Under the pieces are notes generated by a model that did no database searches, had not been told where the DNA came from, and saw only the letters and a program-made list of their open reading frames with translations. Source: Prorocentrum cordatum (lineage: Eukaryota > Sar > Dinophyceae > Prorocentrales > Prorocentraceae). Taken from it: a DNA stretch of 64,000 nucleotides. How positions within the stretch are numbered: the first letter of the stretch is position 1; each line of letters starts with the position of its first letter. The DNA lies in NCBI GenBank assembly GCA_963575745.1, contig CAUYUJ010014330.1, positions 1 to 64,000 on the forward strand. The letters run 5' to 3'. Both the position numbers and the translations under genes were made by a program. Below, in pieces: positions 1-10,354 of this stretch.

Positions 1-48
1 GGAGGAGGAGGTGGAGGAGGAGGAGGAGGAGGAGGAGGAGGAAGAGGG
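1..48. repeat. (GGA)n microsatellite at window edge
   Basis: Near-pure GGA trinucleotide run; its left end lies outside the window. It is the first of many purine-strand GGA tracts (others nearby at about 414-466, 690-793 and 929-971). Confidence 0.9.
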
Positions 49-1817
49 CAAGGGACGGAGGGCCGGGGGGAGAGAGGGCCAAGGGGGGGAGGGGGGGCGG
101 GGGAGTCAGGGGAGTTTGGACGCCCGAAGTGAGTAATTACGGACAAAACGGGCAGCATACCCAACAAGAAGTGTGGTCCAAGACCGAATGGCCGCTGTTG
201 GGCAGGCGGCTTCTTCTCTTCAGTGAAGAACGTCCGCGGCGGCGCGGGCAACGAGTCCTGTTCAAAATGAACGGGAGCTGCTGTTGGGCATCGTGCCCAT
301 TCCTTCCGTACCAATTCCGATCGTCCCGAGGGAAGGAGGAGCAAGGATTCTTCAGTTTCAGGGGCGTCTGGGCAGCCGCGTCGTTTCCAAGAGCACACAA
401 GGCACCGAGCTAGCAGGAGGAGGAGGAGGAGGAGGAGGAGGAGGAGGAGGAGGAGGAAGAGGAGAGAAGGGGGCCGTCTGAAGCGGGTGGAGGCCCGAAC
501 CTGCAAGAAGGTTACACGTTGTGAACCACGGAAACATGGAATCGATCAGTTTGACAATTGGGGCCATTTGGTTGTGGCAGTCTGCTCTGCCTGGGAATGG
601 CAATGCGGGTTTTCGTTGGCTTGCGGCCTCGTGCGATTTTCAGCGACGCCTGATGTCCTAGAAGCGGCCTGCTCCATTCCACCGATCCCTAAGGAGGGGG
701 AGGAAGAGGAGGATGAGGAGGAGGAGAAGGAGGAGAAGGAGGAGGAGGAGGAGGGAGGGGGAAATGGAGTGGGAGGGGGGAAGAGGGGGAGGAGTTGAAG
801 AAGGAGGAAGTTGCGCCCCGAATCCCAGGCGTAGGCCGTGAGGATGTTGCGATGACTCCATGGGGATGCGTAGTGCAGTGTAGAGGGAGGAGGATGAGGG
901 GGCAGACGAACACAACGCGGGGGAGGAGCTAGAGGAAGAGGAGGAGGAGGAGGAGGAGGAGGAGGAAGAGGAGTTCCGCAGAGCGGGCGCAGGATGAAAA
1001 GACAGAGGAGGCGATCATGGAGCAGCGACGACATTCGGAATTCTAGAGGGCTCTTGGGGGCTCTTGGGGGCTCTGGAGGCGCGTTGGAGATCGCGCCGCG
1101 TCACTGCTCGTCCCTGGCAAACCGGAATCGGGATCTTTGATTTCCACGGAACCTGGCATCGCTCGGACGTGTGCGTTTTTTCCTCGGCGAGGACCATCGA
1201 GGAGCATCCTTGATCATTTGGCGAAAAAGCCACGCACGAAACCGAACAAAAACACAGGGAATGGACGTCCGAGCAATGGCGAGCGGAATGGGGGCAGGAA
1301 GAGGGATCGGCCAATCATCTCACGCGGCCCCTCACCTCCAGTGAGCGGGGGTCGGCGAACTCACGCGACATCTGTGAATTTTTGTTGACCGCAGCTCCAG
1401 CTCTGCTGCTGCGCCACTTCCGCCGTTAGTGCCCGTTCCCTGAGTTGAGGGCGATAAGCGATCTTGACTTGTAGCAAGTAAGGCACATCAGGTAACTACG
1501 CTCATAGTGCGCCCTTTAGGGGGTCCTCATGGGCCTTCTTGAGGGCCAATGCGGCCGTCACGAGGCCATCTTGGAATTGTCGGAGCCCTGGAGCTGTAAT
1601 GGGGGCCCTACAGCCCGCGCCCGGGGGGTTCGACACCTCCGACGGCATTGCCGGTGATCGAGTGCCGCCCCTCGCGCGCGGGACCTAGCAATAAACAAAT
1701 GGTTGAACCTCGCATCGGAGATTTTAATACGGCGTTGGCCTGATGGGACTGCGATTTGCCTTGTCCAGGCTTGCAACTATCAGGTACCACGTGAACATCC
1801 GTTGCTGCGAAGATGCC
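49..1817. other. No gene recognised; GGA-rich intergenic DNA
   Basis: The open frames here are poly-Glu, poly-Ser or poly-Pro translations of GGA/TCC tracts. About 1000-1800 is ordinary mixed sequence with short frames on both strands and no motif that I recognise. Confidence 0.6.
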
Positions 1818-2033
1818 TACAGTCAACGCGCATAGTAAGGACAACCGACTTTTTCAAGGGTTCCCTTGGGTCCTTGCCTGCCTCAGCCTCTGCGACCCGT
1901 CCCTAGCAATTTTCGCAGGCCAGTTTCTTAGGTTCCTTGGGGGTTTGGCCGCCTGCCGCCCAGAATACTTCAACTTCGGCCTCCAAGGGTCTTGCGTCCT
2001 TACCACGCGTCCTTACTATACGTTTTCACTGTA
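1818..2033. mobile_element. MITE family A, copy 1 (Tc1/mariner-like termini)
   Basis: Terminal inverted repeats of about 25 bp (1818-1842 and 2009-2033, 21 of 25 positions pairing). Each end reads TA|CAGT, so the element is bounded by a TA duplication as in Tc1/mariner. The inside carries two short motifs, CAAGGG...CCTTG and CTTGCGTCCTTAC, that recur in the three other copies (6368, 6679, 56466). It is about 212 bp and non-coding. Confidence 0.8.
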
Positions 2034-2463
2034 ATGCGCGTGGGATCACGGATTGGCCACGCTGGAGAATTCCAGGCGCTCCAGGTCGATGACATCCGCA
2101 GGTTGCGCACTCCGGACGCAGAGGACGCTGAATGTACGGCACGCGTTGCAGCAGTAGGTCGTTTAGCGGTGGCACGGTCAACAGTGGATTTGTCGTGGCA
2201 CGTTTCGGATTTCGGTGTGCTTGTGTCACGCCTTCCCCCTCCGTCTCCAGACTCCGGGAGTACCCTCCAGCACCCTGCACTCCCCCTGCTGCGGTGGCAA
2301 CCTTCGAGCCCGAGCGGGGCCAATTTCTGGGGGCGCAGCCCGACATCAGACGCGCCGCCCTCTGCCGCGGAGTGCGGGTGCATGCGTCTGATGTGTCGCA
2401 GTCGCCCCCGTCCATCGCCCTCCGTCTTCTCAGGGGCACAGCGTTGTAAAAGGCTCTCCTCGT

Positions 2464-2599
2464 TAGGGGACCACACGCGAACCCTACCCCTGCCCCTCAC
2501 GATCTCTGAGGGGGAGGGTGGGGTTCGAGCGAAGTGAACCCCAGCCTCCCCCTCAGAAATCGTGGGAGGGTAGGGGTAGGGTTCGCTTCTGGCCCCCTA
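2464..2599. mobile_element. Hairpin element N, copy 1
   Basis: Two arms of about 63 bp (2464-2526 and 2536-2599) are reverse complements with few mismatches around a 9-bp loop. The outer arm motif CGAACCCTACCCC recurs as a shorter hairpin at 35628-35719 and as a half copy at about 38680-38718, so this is a small foldback family. Confidence 0.7.
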
Positions 2600-3485
2600 C
2601 TCGTCTTCCCCCTCCTTGCGGTCGGGTGTTGCCAGGAGTGGCCCTGGCCCAAGGCGACCCCAGAGTTTCGCTTCGCCTGGGAGCCCCTATTGGGCCCCCT
2701 TCACCTCTCGACGGTTGCGCTTTGGAGGCCGTGGAGATTCTTGATGCTTCGCGCATCCTCACCAGCCTGAGTGGTTCAGCCTTCAGCGTTGTAGTTTCGG
2801 TTCTCCCTTCCGCCTTCGGCTAGGGGAGCTGCTCGGAGCTTGGCGCCGACAGGGCGACTTTCTCCGTTGCACCCGCACTGCTGTCTGCGTCACTTCGGTG
2901 TGGCCGGCGCCTATGTGCGTTTGCCTTAATGCGGAGCATTTTGCTCAGTGCATGTGCACTCCACGCATCGCGTGTAATTTGCCGTGTTCCGTTGCCCCGG
3001 ACATCGCTGTTGCCGGCTGACCTTTGTCGCGCGGCCGCCGACCAAAAAAAACATCCCCACCAGCTTAGGCTGACACGCGCCCCGGACCCCCTCTCGGCGA
3101 CTGCTTCACGCGTCCGCCCGCGACAAAAAAAACATCCCCACCAGCATTTTCTGCGCGCCGGCAACTAGGTTCGCTCGTAACCCGAGCTGACGCTGCCTGC
3201 TGCGGGCGCCTTTGCCTGTGGCCGCGACGTAAACGAGTCCCCACCAGCCCATCCACAAACGATGCCCAGGCGAGCTGCCTTGATCAGGGAAGCGTCTGAG
3301 CATGCAGTGGATCAATAGCTGAGGAAGCCGTCAAATTGATGTCTTGGATCAGCCTGCGGAGACCACGCGCCTTCGCGGGATTGCCGAATGATGAGATGCG
3401 GGGAAGAAGGGGGAGGGGGATGAGGGAGACGAGGAGGAGGAGGATGAAGAGGACGAGGAGGAGGAGGAGGAGGAGGAGGAGGAGG
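2600..3485. other. No gene recognised
   Basis: Mixed GC-rich sequence. The only structure I see is the motif ACATCCCCACCAGC at 3051-3064 and 3132-3145, each preceded by an A run, with a third partial copy near 3238. Confidence 0.5.
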
Positions 3486-4105
3486 AGCTCTTGGGGAGTG
3501 TCTTAGAGACCTCTTGGGCGCCTCTTGGGGCCTCCTTGGCGCCCTCTTGGGGCGCTCTTGGGAGACTTGGGGGCGCTCTTGGAGGCATCTTGGAGCACAG
3601 CGATTAAAGAAGGGAGGAGCTTTGTTTAGCCTGGCCCCTCTAGAGAGCCTAGCGTCGTATCTTAGATCCCTCTTGGAGCGCCCTTGGGTGCGCTTGGGGC
3701 CGTCTTGGGGCTCTCTTGGGCCTTTTCGGGGGCCCTCAGGGGCCCTCTTGGAGTTGTCTTGAGGCCTAGGACGGCCATCGGAAGCGAAAAGGCGAGAAGC
3801 CAGCAATCAGTGATGTTCCTGGGGTTTTGGAAGCGTTGGGGCCTCTTGGCTGCATCCTGGGGAGGCTTCGCGGCCACTCGGAGCTGTCTTGGAGCGTTCT
3901 TGGTGCCGTTTGGAGCACCTTAAGAGCCACACTGAGCCATCTTGGGCTACCTTGGGCCATCTTAGAGGTCATCTTGGGCTCTCTGAGGCCCTACTGGAGC
4001 CATCTTGGGCCATCTTGGACGCGCCAACGCCTCGCGACCCCCCCCTCTCGAGGTCCAGGGGAGGGGATGGGGTGGAGAGGAAAGCCCCTCCCCGCACTGG
4101 AAGAG
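3486..4105 (+). repeat. CTTGG short-period repeat block 1
   Basis: Dense, irregularly spaced (about 10-13 bp) repeats of CTTGGGGCC / CATCTTGGGCC. An A+T-richer core with GGCCATCGGAAGCGAAAAGG lies at about 3770-3830. The block ends in GCCATCTTGGACGC followed by AACGCCTC, a C run and CCAGGGG, the same ending as block 2 near 23465. Long open frames such as GPSWGLLG are by-products of the repeat, not genes. Confidence 0.75.
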
Positions 4106-4134
4106 ACGTTGGAAGAGAAACCACCCCAGACCAC

Positions 4135-4443
4135 CTACGCCCAGAGGGCTGGTGGGATTCTTGGGGACACCTTCGGCCTAACACTCTTCTGGCCACGCTT
4201 CGAGAGTTGAATATATAGCCGCGTCAGTGAGGTGGCAACAAAGAGCAGCCGCGCAGAGAGAGTGGCGGGCGCGCTGGGTAATAAGTCCATCCCAGGGAGT
4301 CGGGCCAGCGTGCCAACTAGCTCGTTGAATCCTTCGCCTGCATGCGCACTGACAGGCCGAAACGCAACATCCTGTGTGTCCCTTAGCCATTGTGCGAGGG
4401 AGCGTAAGAAGAGCAGGGCAGGGTTGGTGTGGTCGAAGTGCAT
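4135..4443 (-). pseudogene. RNase H C-terminal relic of a LINE
   Basis: The minus strand encodes about 100 residues that include VSAHAGEGFNELVGTLARL, which fits the end of a retroelement RNase H domain (H-x-G...N-E...(A/V)-(D/G)-x-LA) preceded by a helix LLFLRSLAQWL. Upstream on the same strand another frame (to about 4575) contains SSAAWVLAY, possibly the first strands of the domain, so the copy is truncated and frame-shifted. The tetranucleotide array begins directly at its 5' side. The family call rests on motif recall; chance similarity is possible. Confidence 0.4.
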
Positions 4444-4576
4444 GGGCCCTATATGATACCAAGTGGCCGCAGTGAGTCAAGAGCAACATCGTTTGGTACC
4501 TCCTGGCTTGGCACCAGAGAAGTGTACGCCAAAACCCACGCCGCGGAAGACTGCTGGGTTGGAACAACGTCCCATA

Positions 4577-4886
4577 TGCAAGCGTATGTATGTATGTATG
4601 CATGCATGCACGCATGTATGTATGTATGGATGTATGTATGTATGTGTGTATGTATGTATGTATTCATGTGTGTATGTATGTGTGTGTATGCGTGCATACA
4701 TGCATGCATGTATGCATGCATGTATGTATGTATGTATGTGTGTGTATGTATGGCTGTCTGTATGAATGTATGTATGTATGTATGCATACATGCATGCATG
4801 TATGTATGCATGCATGCATGTATGTATGTATGTATGTGTGTATGTGTGTATGTATGTATGTATATATCTGTGTGTATGTACGTATG

Positions 4887-4922
<36 letters not shown>

Positions 4923-5335
4923 TGTATGCATGTATGTATGTATGTATGTATGTATGTATGTATGTATGTGTGTACGTTTGTTTGTGTGTATGTATGTATG
5001 TATGTATGCATGCATGCATGCATGTATGTATGTTTGTATGTATGTATGTAGGTAGGTAGGTAGGTAGGTAGGTAGGAAGGTATGTATGTTTGCACGTACG
5101 TATGTATGTATGTAGGTAGGTCGGAAGGTAGGTAGGTATGTATGTGTATGTATGTATGTATGTATGTATGTGTGTATGTGTGTATGTATGTTTGTATGTA
5201 TGTATGTATGCATGCATGCATGCATGCATGTATGTATGTATGTATGTATGTATGTATGTATGTATGTATGCATGTATGTATGTATGTATGTATGTATATG
5301 TGTATGTACTTATGTATGCTCGTATGTCTATATAT
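4577..5335. repeat. (TATG/CATA)n tetranucleotide array
   Basis: About 760 bp of TATG repeats with GCATGCAT, TGTG and AGG(T) variants. It is open in several frames as MYVC or THTYI strings, which are artefacts. Confidence 0.95.
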
Positions 5336-5644
5336 ACACACATGTACATCCTGGAGTAATGAACATGATAGACCCAGCGATAGGAGCAGGCCCTATCCAC
5401 ATAATGGTATCTGACGCGCAGCCACTGTGCAGGCGTTTCTGCCCTCCCGTCGAGCGGCCCCATCTCCGCTTGCGGCCCAGGCCGAGCAGTCCCGTGCGCG
5501 CGTCAGCGCCATCAGGAGCCTGGAGAGCCGCGGCATGAACAGCTGGGACTTCGGGGGGCGGGCGGAGAAGAGGGATGGGGGGAGGAGAAAGGGGAGGGGG
5601 GCAGGAGGAGGTGAGACGAGTGCCCGAAGTAGAAGAAACATCGC

Positions 5645-5803
5645 CATAAACATACTTCTGGCGCTCCGCGCGGATTTCATCGGCGCTTGGGACCCCCGGC
5701 GCCGCCTCCGGCGCCGCCCCTGGCGCGCTCCGCGCGCCAGTGAGGGGGGGTCCGTCGCAGATCCAAGAAATCCGCGCGGAGCGCCAAACAGCTTCTGTTT
5801 ATG
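5645..5803. mobile_element. MITE family C, copy 1 (GC-rich hairpin element)
   Basis: Inverted ends CATAAAC...GGCGCTCCGCGCGGATTTC with a GC-rich centre containing GCGCGCTCCGCGCGCC. The TIR can be followed further outward to about 5629 and 5819 (AGAAGAAA). The 59-bp sequence around GGGATGGGGGGAGGAG occurs on both sides (5571-5629 and 5828-5888). Related copies: 32254, 32420, 55204, 57012, 57404. Confidence 0.75.
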
Positions 5804-6367
5804 ACGTCTTTTCTTCTTTTAGGGAAGGGGGATGGGGGGAGGAGAAAAAGGGGGGGGGGGCAGGAGGAGGTGGGACGAGGGCCCGAAGGTTGTTGCTCTG
5901 GTGCCGTTTGGATTCCAGGTGGTTCTTGGAGGTACTCACGGGGCGCAGGCGGAAGGTTCCGAGTAACTATTTTGAGCCTGCATGTGCGATTCCAGCTGTA
6001 CTATTTGCTACGCATTTGGTCCCAACTAGTATGTGTGGGCAGCGCTGTGAGCATGGAATTCGGGCTAACATGGAGGGAGACCACAAAGGCCATTTCGAGA
6101 TCTCGCGGCCATTTGAGGTGCTTGATGTTTCTAGCTTGTTGGCCGCGGGGGCGCAACGGCGACCTTTCAGCATGTGTGCGCTGGAGTTGTGTTCTTTTTT
6201 GATGGGTTGGCCTCCCAGGTGCAGCGGCGACCGTCGGGCTTGCCCCGATGCATCATCCGAAATGCGCCGACCTTCCGGCCAGTCGGCTGTCTTGGCGCGG
6301 CGGCGGCCGCCTAGTCGGCTGCGATTCTTTCGCACGCATCGTGAGTCTTGACGTGCACTCCCCAGCT

Positions 6368-6545
6368 TACAGTCAACCCGCACAGTAAGGATAGGCAACG
6401 TTCCCAAGGATACCCTTGCATCCTTGCCTCTTCGGTCCATCCTTGGCCACTTTCGTTGGCTGCGCCCCGCTCGACAAGCCCTGAAGCGGCCTTCCAAGGC
6501 CCGTGCATCCTTCCGCGCATCCTCATGATGCGGATTTTGACTGCA
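6368..6545. mobile_element. MITE family A, copy 2
   Basis: Starts TA|CAGTCAACCCGCACAGTAAGG and ends in a diverged complement ...GATTTTGACTG at 6543. The internal motif CAAGGATACCCTTGCATCC matches the other family A copies. The right flank is CA instead of TA. Confidence 0.65.
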
Positions 6546-6678
6546 TCGACCACTCGGCCCTGGCGCAGGCCCCGGACTCGCTGAAGAGGCAAGGCAGGGC
6601 TGGACCCAAGCGCTGTCTTGCTGGACTTCGGCCGTGTTTTGTTTTTTCCGCTTTGGCAGGGGAATGCAGGAACACAGG

Positions 6679-6836
6679 TACAGTCGGCCCGGATTAGTTG
6701 GTCGACCCTGCCAGCTCAAGGGTACCCTTGTGTCCTGTGCCTCGCGACACGTGCCTTCTTCCACTCATATGGCGATGTGGCCCTCGGAAGGGTCTTGTGT
6801 CCTCTCGCGTGTCCTGTCCAATCAAGGCCGACTGTA
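6679..6836. mobile_element. MITE family A, copy 3
   Basis: TA|CAGTCGGCC at the left and GGCCGACTG|TA at the right give a perfect TA duplication. The internal CTCAAGGGTACCCTTG and AAGGGTCTTG blocks match copies 1, 2 and 4. Confidence 0.75.
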
Positions 6837-7049
6837 GAGCAAGACGAACAACCAACACGAAACCACAACGAAAAACAACGCTTAGGCCCAGCCCCGAAGC
6901 AGGGTGCACGCGCCGGGCACCCCGCGCTGCGCAAAAGGCGCGGGCGCATGGGGCGCGGCGGGCTTTGCCCGCCAGCGGGCGCGGGGGGGCCCAGTGGCGA
7001 CCTCTCTGCGTGCCCCGATGCGGCGCCCGACGTGTGCCGACAGGCTCTC

Positions 7050-7213
7050 GATGGGCCTGTTGTCCACCACCACCGCCACAAACTGGAGGGGGAGGGGGTC
7101 CTCCTCCTCTTCCTCCTCCTCCTCCTCCTCCTCCTCCTCCTCCTCGTCCTCGTCCTCCACCTCCTTCCCCCCTCCAACTTATGGTGGTGGTGGTGGTGGA
7201 AAACAGGCCCATC
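7050..7213. mobile_element. MITE family G, copy 1, with internal TCC tract
   Basis: Inverted ends: GATGGGCCTGTTGTCCACC (7050 on) and GGTGGAAAACAGGCCCATC (to 7213), extending through GCCACAAACTGGAGGGGG and CCCCCTCCAACTTATGG. Between the arms sits a TCC microsatellite (about 7100-7160). The same end sequences flank TCC/GGA tracts at 54751-54932 and, as half elements, at 9963 and 17661. Confidence 0.8.
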
Positions 7214-7360
7214 ATGGCTGGCCCGTCGGCCGCCCTGCGCGGCGGCGGCGACCGCTCGAAGCTTGCCGCTGTGCTCCCGCGTGAGGGCCACGGTCTCCGA
7301 CGGATGCATCTGCACACCACCGCCGTGCCAGGCAAGGGCCATCCTGGGCCCCAGGATGGC

Positions 7361-7466
7361 GTAGAGGAGGAGGAGGAGGAGGAGGAGGAGGAGGAGGAGG
7401 AGGAGGAGGAGGAGGGGGAGAAGGGAGGAATGGCCAGTCGATCCAGTCGAGTGGCGGGGATGGCTT
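7361..7466. repeat. (GGA)n with conserved right flank H, copy 1
   Basis: A GGA run ends in GGAATGGCCAGTCGATCC and AGTCGAGTGGCGGGG. The identical 33-bp flank ends the next GGA tract at 7972, so flank and tract were duplicated or moved together. Confidence 0.75.
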
Positions 7467-7757
7467 CTGCGGATGGCCTGCCGCTGCCAGCGGCAGAGCA
7501 GCTGCCAGGAGGCGAGGCGCGGGGTCCCGTCTCTCCCCGCTCTCGGGGCCTCCAAGGGGGCCCTCCTCCCCTCTGGCCGAGGGGGCCCCAAGGGGGGGGC
7601 CCCCGGGATCCAATCCTGGCTCTCGGGTGCCAGGATCAGCTGGGCGGAGGAGCGGCCGCGCGCAGAGGGGGGGGTGGAAGGGGGGGAGGGGAGGGGGAGG
7701 GCTGCTTAGGAGGAGCCTTCCCCCCTCCCCTTACCCCCTTTGCGGCCCCCCCCCCCA

Positions 7758-7972
7758 GGAGGAGGAGGAGGAGGCGGAGGAGGGGCGGAGGAGGAGGAGG
7801 AAGGAGGAGGAGGAGAGGAGGAGGCGGAGGCGGAGGAGGCGGAGGAGGCGGAGGAGGCGGAGGAGGCGGAGGAGGCGGAGGAGGCGGAGGAGGAGGAGGA
7901 GGCGGAGGAGGAGGCGGAGGAGGAGGGGGAGGACGGTGGAATGGCCAGTCGATCCAGTCGAGTGGCGGGGCA
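7758..7972. repeat. (GGA/GGC)n with conserved right flank H, copy 2
   Basis: Long GGAGGC tract ending in the same flank as 7430-7466. It is open in several frames as poly-Glu or poly-Arg, which I treat as repeat artefact. Confidence 0.75.
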
Positions 7973-9328
7973 GTGTGGCTCCGGGACCCGTGGACGCCCG
8001 CGGGGGGGGGGCGAGGGCGAGAGGGCCGCTGCTGCGCGGGGCCGGGCCACCGACGGAGGCGGCGGGGGCGGGGAGCACAGCGAGAGGCTCGGCGGCACGC
8101 AAGAGTGGCCCCTGGCCAGAGAGACCTTTTTCGGTCGCGTCCGCGAGCGAAGAGCGCAGGCGGAGACAGAAGCTGTCTGGGGCACGGAAACAGACCTAAT
8201 TACCTGCAGGGCGCGGAACGGGCCGGCCGGGCCAGCTCACAAGGCGGCAGCTGAGCCGCAGGGTGAGGGCTGACTGGCTGAGGGCACCCAGGGAAACTCA
8301 GGCATCGTGCAGCCCAGGTCGGAGAGACCATCGGTGCGGGCTCATCGGGTCCCCCGGTCGCTGAGCGCGATGCGATACAGCCGGGCCGAGGTGGAGGACC
8401 GAGATCGGTTCGGGGAGGGTGCCCTCGAGTTGTTCGTGCTCGCCGGATGTTCTCGTGCATCCTGGGGAGGGTGCCCTGGAACTCTGTTCGTTTTGGTGGC
8501 CGACGGAGGATCTCATGTTCTTGAAGGATGCTCTTCTGGCCTAGGTCCGACTGCGGTGGCTTACTCGCTTGGGTTTGGCCACGTTGCACCCCCCAAAGTC
8601 CGCGCACCAAAGGTCACTCTTACCTAGGGTCACTCTTGCGTGTAGCCGAAAGGCGTGGAGGTGTCTTCGACTCCAAGGAGAGGGTTTCCGTTTCGAAGAG
8701 CACTCTTCGTTGCAACGATTTGCGTCACGTGACTGCGACAGTCCAGGTCCATCAAAGCTTGGCCCACATCAGGGGCGATGGAACATTTGCCAGCGTGTGC
8801 ATTCACCGCAAAGGAGGGGAGCATTGAAGGGATTCGAGCCCTTGGCCGCCCAGAACCCCCCTAAACCCTCTGACCACCCCTTCTCCCTCCTCCTCCTCCT
8901 TGCTGCCTTCCTCCTCTCCTCCTCCCAAACCTTAGCCTTCGTGATTTTCCCACGATGCTCGGGCCGGACGAAAGGGGGGGATTGGGAAAGGGGGGGTTAC
9001 AAAATTTGCTGCATGCAGCGCTGGTTTCGGCCTCACCGAGGGGCCCATTCCTCGATACATAGCCGCCTCCGGCGCCCGGAGGCGCCGGGAAAATCAGCTA
9101 CGTGAGCTGATTCTCAACCCTTTGCTATCCCCCCTTCCGCCCGACCCGAGATGCACGGTCAGGAACGCTTGCTCAGCGTGTCGCGCCGTTGGTTCTGGCC
9201 CACCACCCGTCGGCGCGGCACGCTGTACACGCCCGCCATGCGGAGCGGAGCGGCACGCCGTGCGCCTGCAGGGCATGGCGTGGTGCCAGGATCGCCGCCG
9301 CGACACGCAAAGCAGCACCTCCTGGCCA
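7973..9328. other. No gene recognised
   Basis: GC-rich mixed sequence. The stretch 8060-8165 reads EHSERLGGTQEWPLARETFF in one + frame with GC-rich third positions and could be an isolated exon, but I recognise no family. A CT-rich patch lies at 8879-8935. Confidence 0.4.
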
Positions 9329-9513
9329 CACAGTTCGGGGGTGGACAGAACCCCCAACAGTGACACGTCGATTGGTGAATTGTCCGTTTTCGGTTCTCGA
9401 GAGGGCGCCGTGGCCGTTATTCTCCAGGCTTGCGCCCGCCAGGTTTGGGCCTCAGGTCGTTTTCACTAAACCACGTTTTATTAGAGGGGGGTCTGTCCAC
9501 CCCCGAACAGTGG
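9329..9513. mobile_element. TIR element P, copy 1
   Basis: Inverted ends CAGTTCGGGGGTGGACAGA (9331 on) and TCTGTCCACCCCCGAACAG (to 9510). The inside (GACACGTCGATT...GGTTC.CGAGAGGGCG...GTTTTCACTAAA) matches 25834-25988, where the ends are more decayed. Confidence 0.7.
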
Positions 9514-9715
9514 AAACCCAAACCAAGCAACGCCCTGCTTGCCTCTAGGGTGCCCTGGGTTTCTTGGGCTTTGGTGGTTTCGCTGCGGAAGGCGCGACGC
9601 CCCCACGCCAAAAAAACCAAGAGACGTGCTGAGGCCTCAGGGCTGGGTGTCTTGTGGGAGGTTTCCTGTGGACGAGCTCCCTGCTGGAGGCGGCCACCAG
9701 AGCTGCCGATTAAGC
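9506..9715. repeat. Dispersed repeat Q, copy 1
   Basis: Shares ACGCCCTGCTTGCCTC, AGGGTGCCCTGG and CTCAGGGCTGGG...GGAAGGTTTCC-type blocks, in the same order, with 33978-34153. It begins with ACAGTGGA in both copies. Non-coding. Confidence 0.6.
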
Positions 9716-9799
9716 CCCAGAGATGTTGTTCGTCTCTCGTCGCGGGCCGCCTTCCAGCTCTCGTCTGTACATGGGCCTCAGGGCGGCGGGGAGCCGCGA

Positions 9800-9893
9800 A
9801 GAGAGATAGAGAGAGAGAGAGAGAGAGAGGAGAGGAAAGAGAGAGAAAGAGAGAGAGAGAGAGAGAAAGAAAGAAAGAAAGAAAGAGAGAGAA
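9800..9893. repeat. (GA)n/(GAAA)n microsatellite
   Basis: Pure purine strand of GA and GAAA units. Confidence 0.95.
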
Positions 9894-9962
9894 GCTCTCG
9901 CGGTGACGCCTCCTCGCGCTTCCAAGGGGAGGCCTTGGGCAACGTTTTGAGCGGGGGGGTCA

Positions 9963-10161
9963 TCCAGGGGCTGTTTCCACCACCGCCACCGTAATTTGGA
10001 GGGGGAGGGGGTCTTCTTCCTCCTCCTCCTCCTCCTCCTCCTCCTCCTCCTCCTGCTCCTCCTCCTCTTCCTCCTCCTCCTCCTCCTCGTCCTCCCCTTC
10101 GTCCTCCTCCTCCTCTTCGTCCTCCTGTTCCTCCTCCTCCTCCTCCTCCTCCTCCTCCTCC
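9963..10161. mobile_element. Left half of a family G MITE ending in (TCC)n
   Basis: Starts with the family G left end (CAGGGGCTGTTTCCACC...TTTGGAGGGGG) and runs into a 145-bp TCC tract. The expected right end is missing: the tract stops exactly where the spliced-leader relic begins, so a later insertion or truncation has replaced the right half. Confidence 0.65.
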
Positions 10162-10183
10162 TCCGTAGCCATTTTGGCTCAAG
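10162..10183 (+). other. Dinoflagellate spliced-leader (DinoSL) relic
   Basis: The 22 nt begin TCCGTAGCC and end TTTTGGCTCAAG, an exact match to the conserved dinoflagellate spliced leader, with T at the variable first base. It is followed by TCTGGATG, not by a GT donor, so it is not an SL RNA gene. It sits 171 bp upstream of the LINE ORF1 start. The reading is that an SL trans-spliced LINE mRNA was reverse-transcribed and inserted here next to a TCC tract. Confidence 0.9.
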
Positions 10184-10354
10184 TCTGGATGAAAGCTACG
10201 GTGTAGCGAGATCCCAGACTGAGGGCCAAAGTGGTCCTCATAGGCATTTTGCCCTCGAGCTGCCTTGTTTCCTGCTCCCGAGGCCAGGTCATCGGCCGCC
10301 CGCAGGACAGCTCCGTTTAGGCACCTTCTGAGTCAGTGCAGCCGCACCACTGCG

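Noticed and set aside
1992-2537. 181-residue plus frame and 166-residue minus frame
   Set aside because: Mutual shadows that overlap MITE A1 and hairpin N; no motif on either strand.
3312-4218. Several GPSWGLLG or RPKRAPRGPQ proteins (also in 22.8-23.5, 26.9-30.7, 31.3-31.9 and 50.1-50.6 kb)
   Set aside because: They are translations of the CTTGG/CAAGA repeats, open on both strands and unrelated between copies at protein level.
4429-5463. Open frames of up to 328 residues on both strands (MYVC and THTYI repeats)
   Set aside because: Direct translation of a tetranucleotide microsatellite; no non-repeat coding part.
6698-8254. 518-residue frame with poly-Pro, poly-Glu and poly-Gly
   Set aside because: It crosses two family G/H microsatellite elements; no conserved domain.
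10162-10260. A spliced-leader RNA gene
   Set aside because: The leader is followed by TCTGGATG instead of a GT donor and Sm-site region; it reads as an integrated mRNA 5' end.
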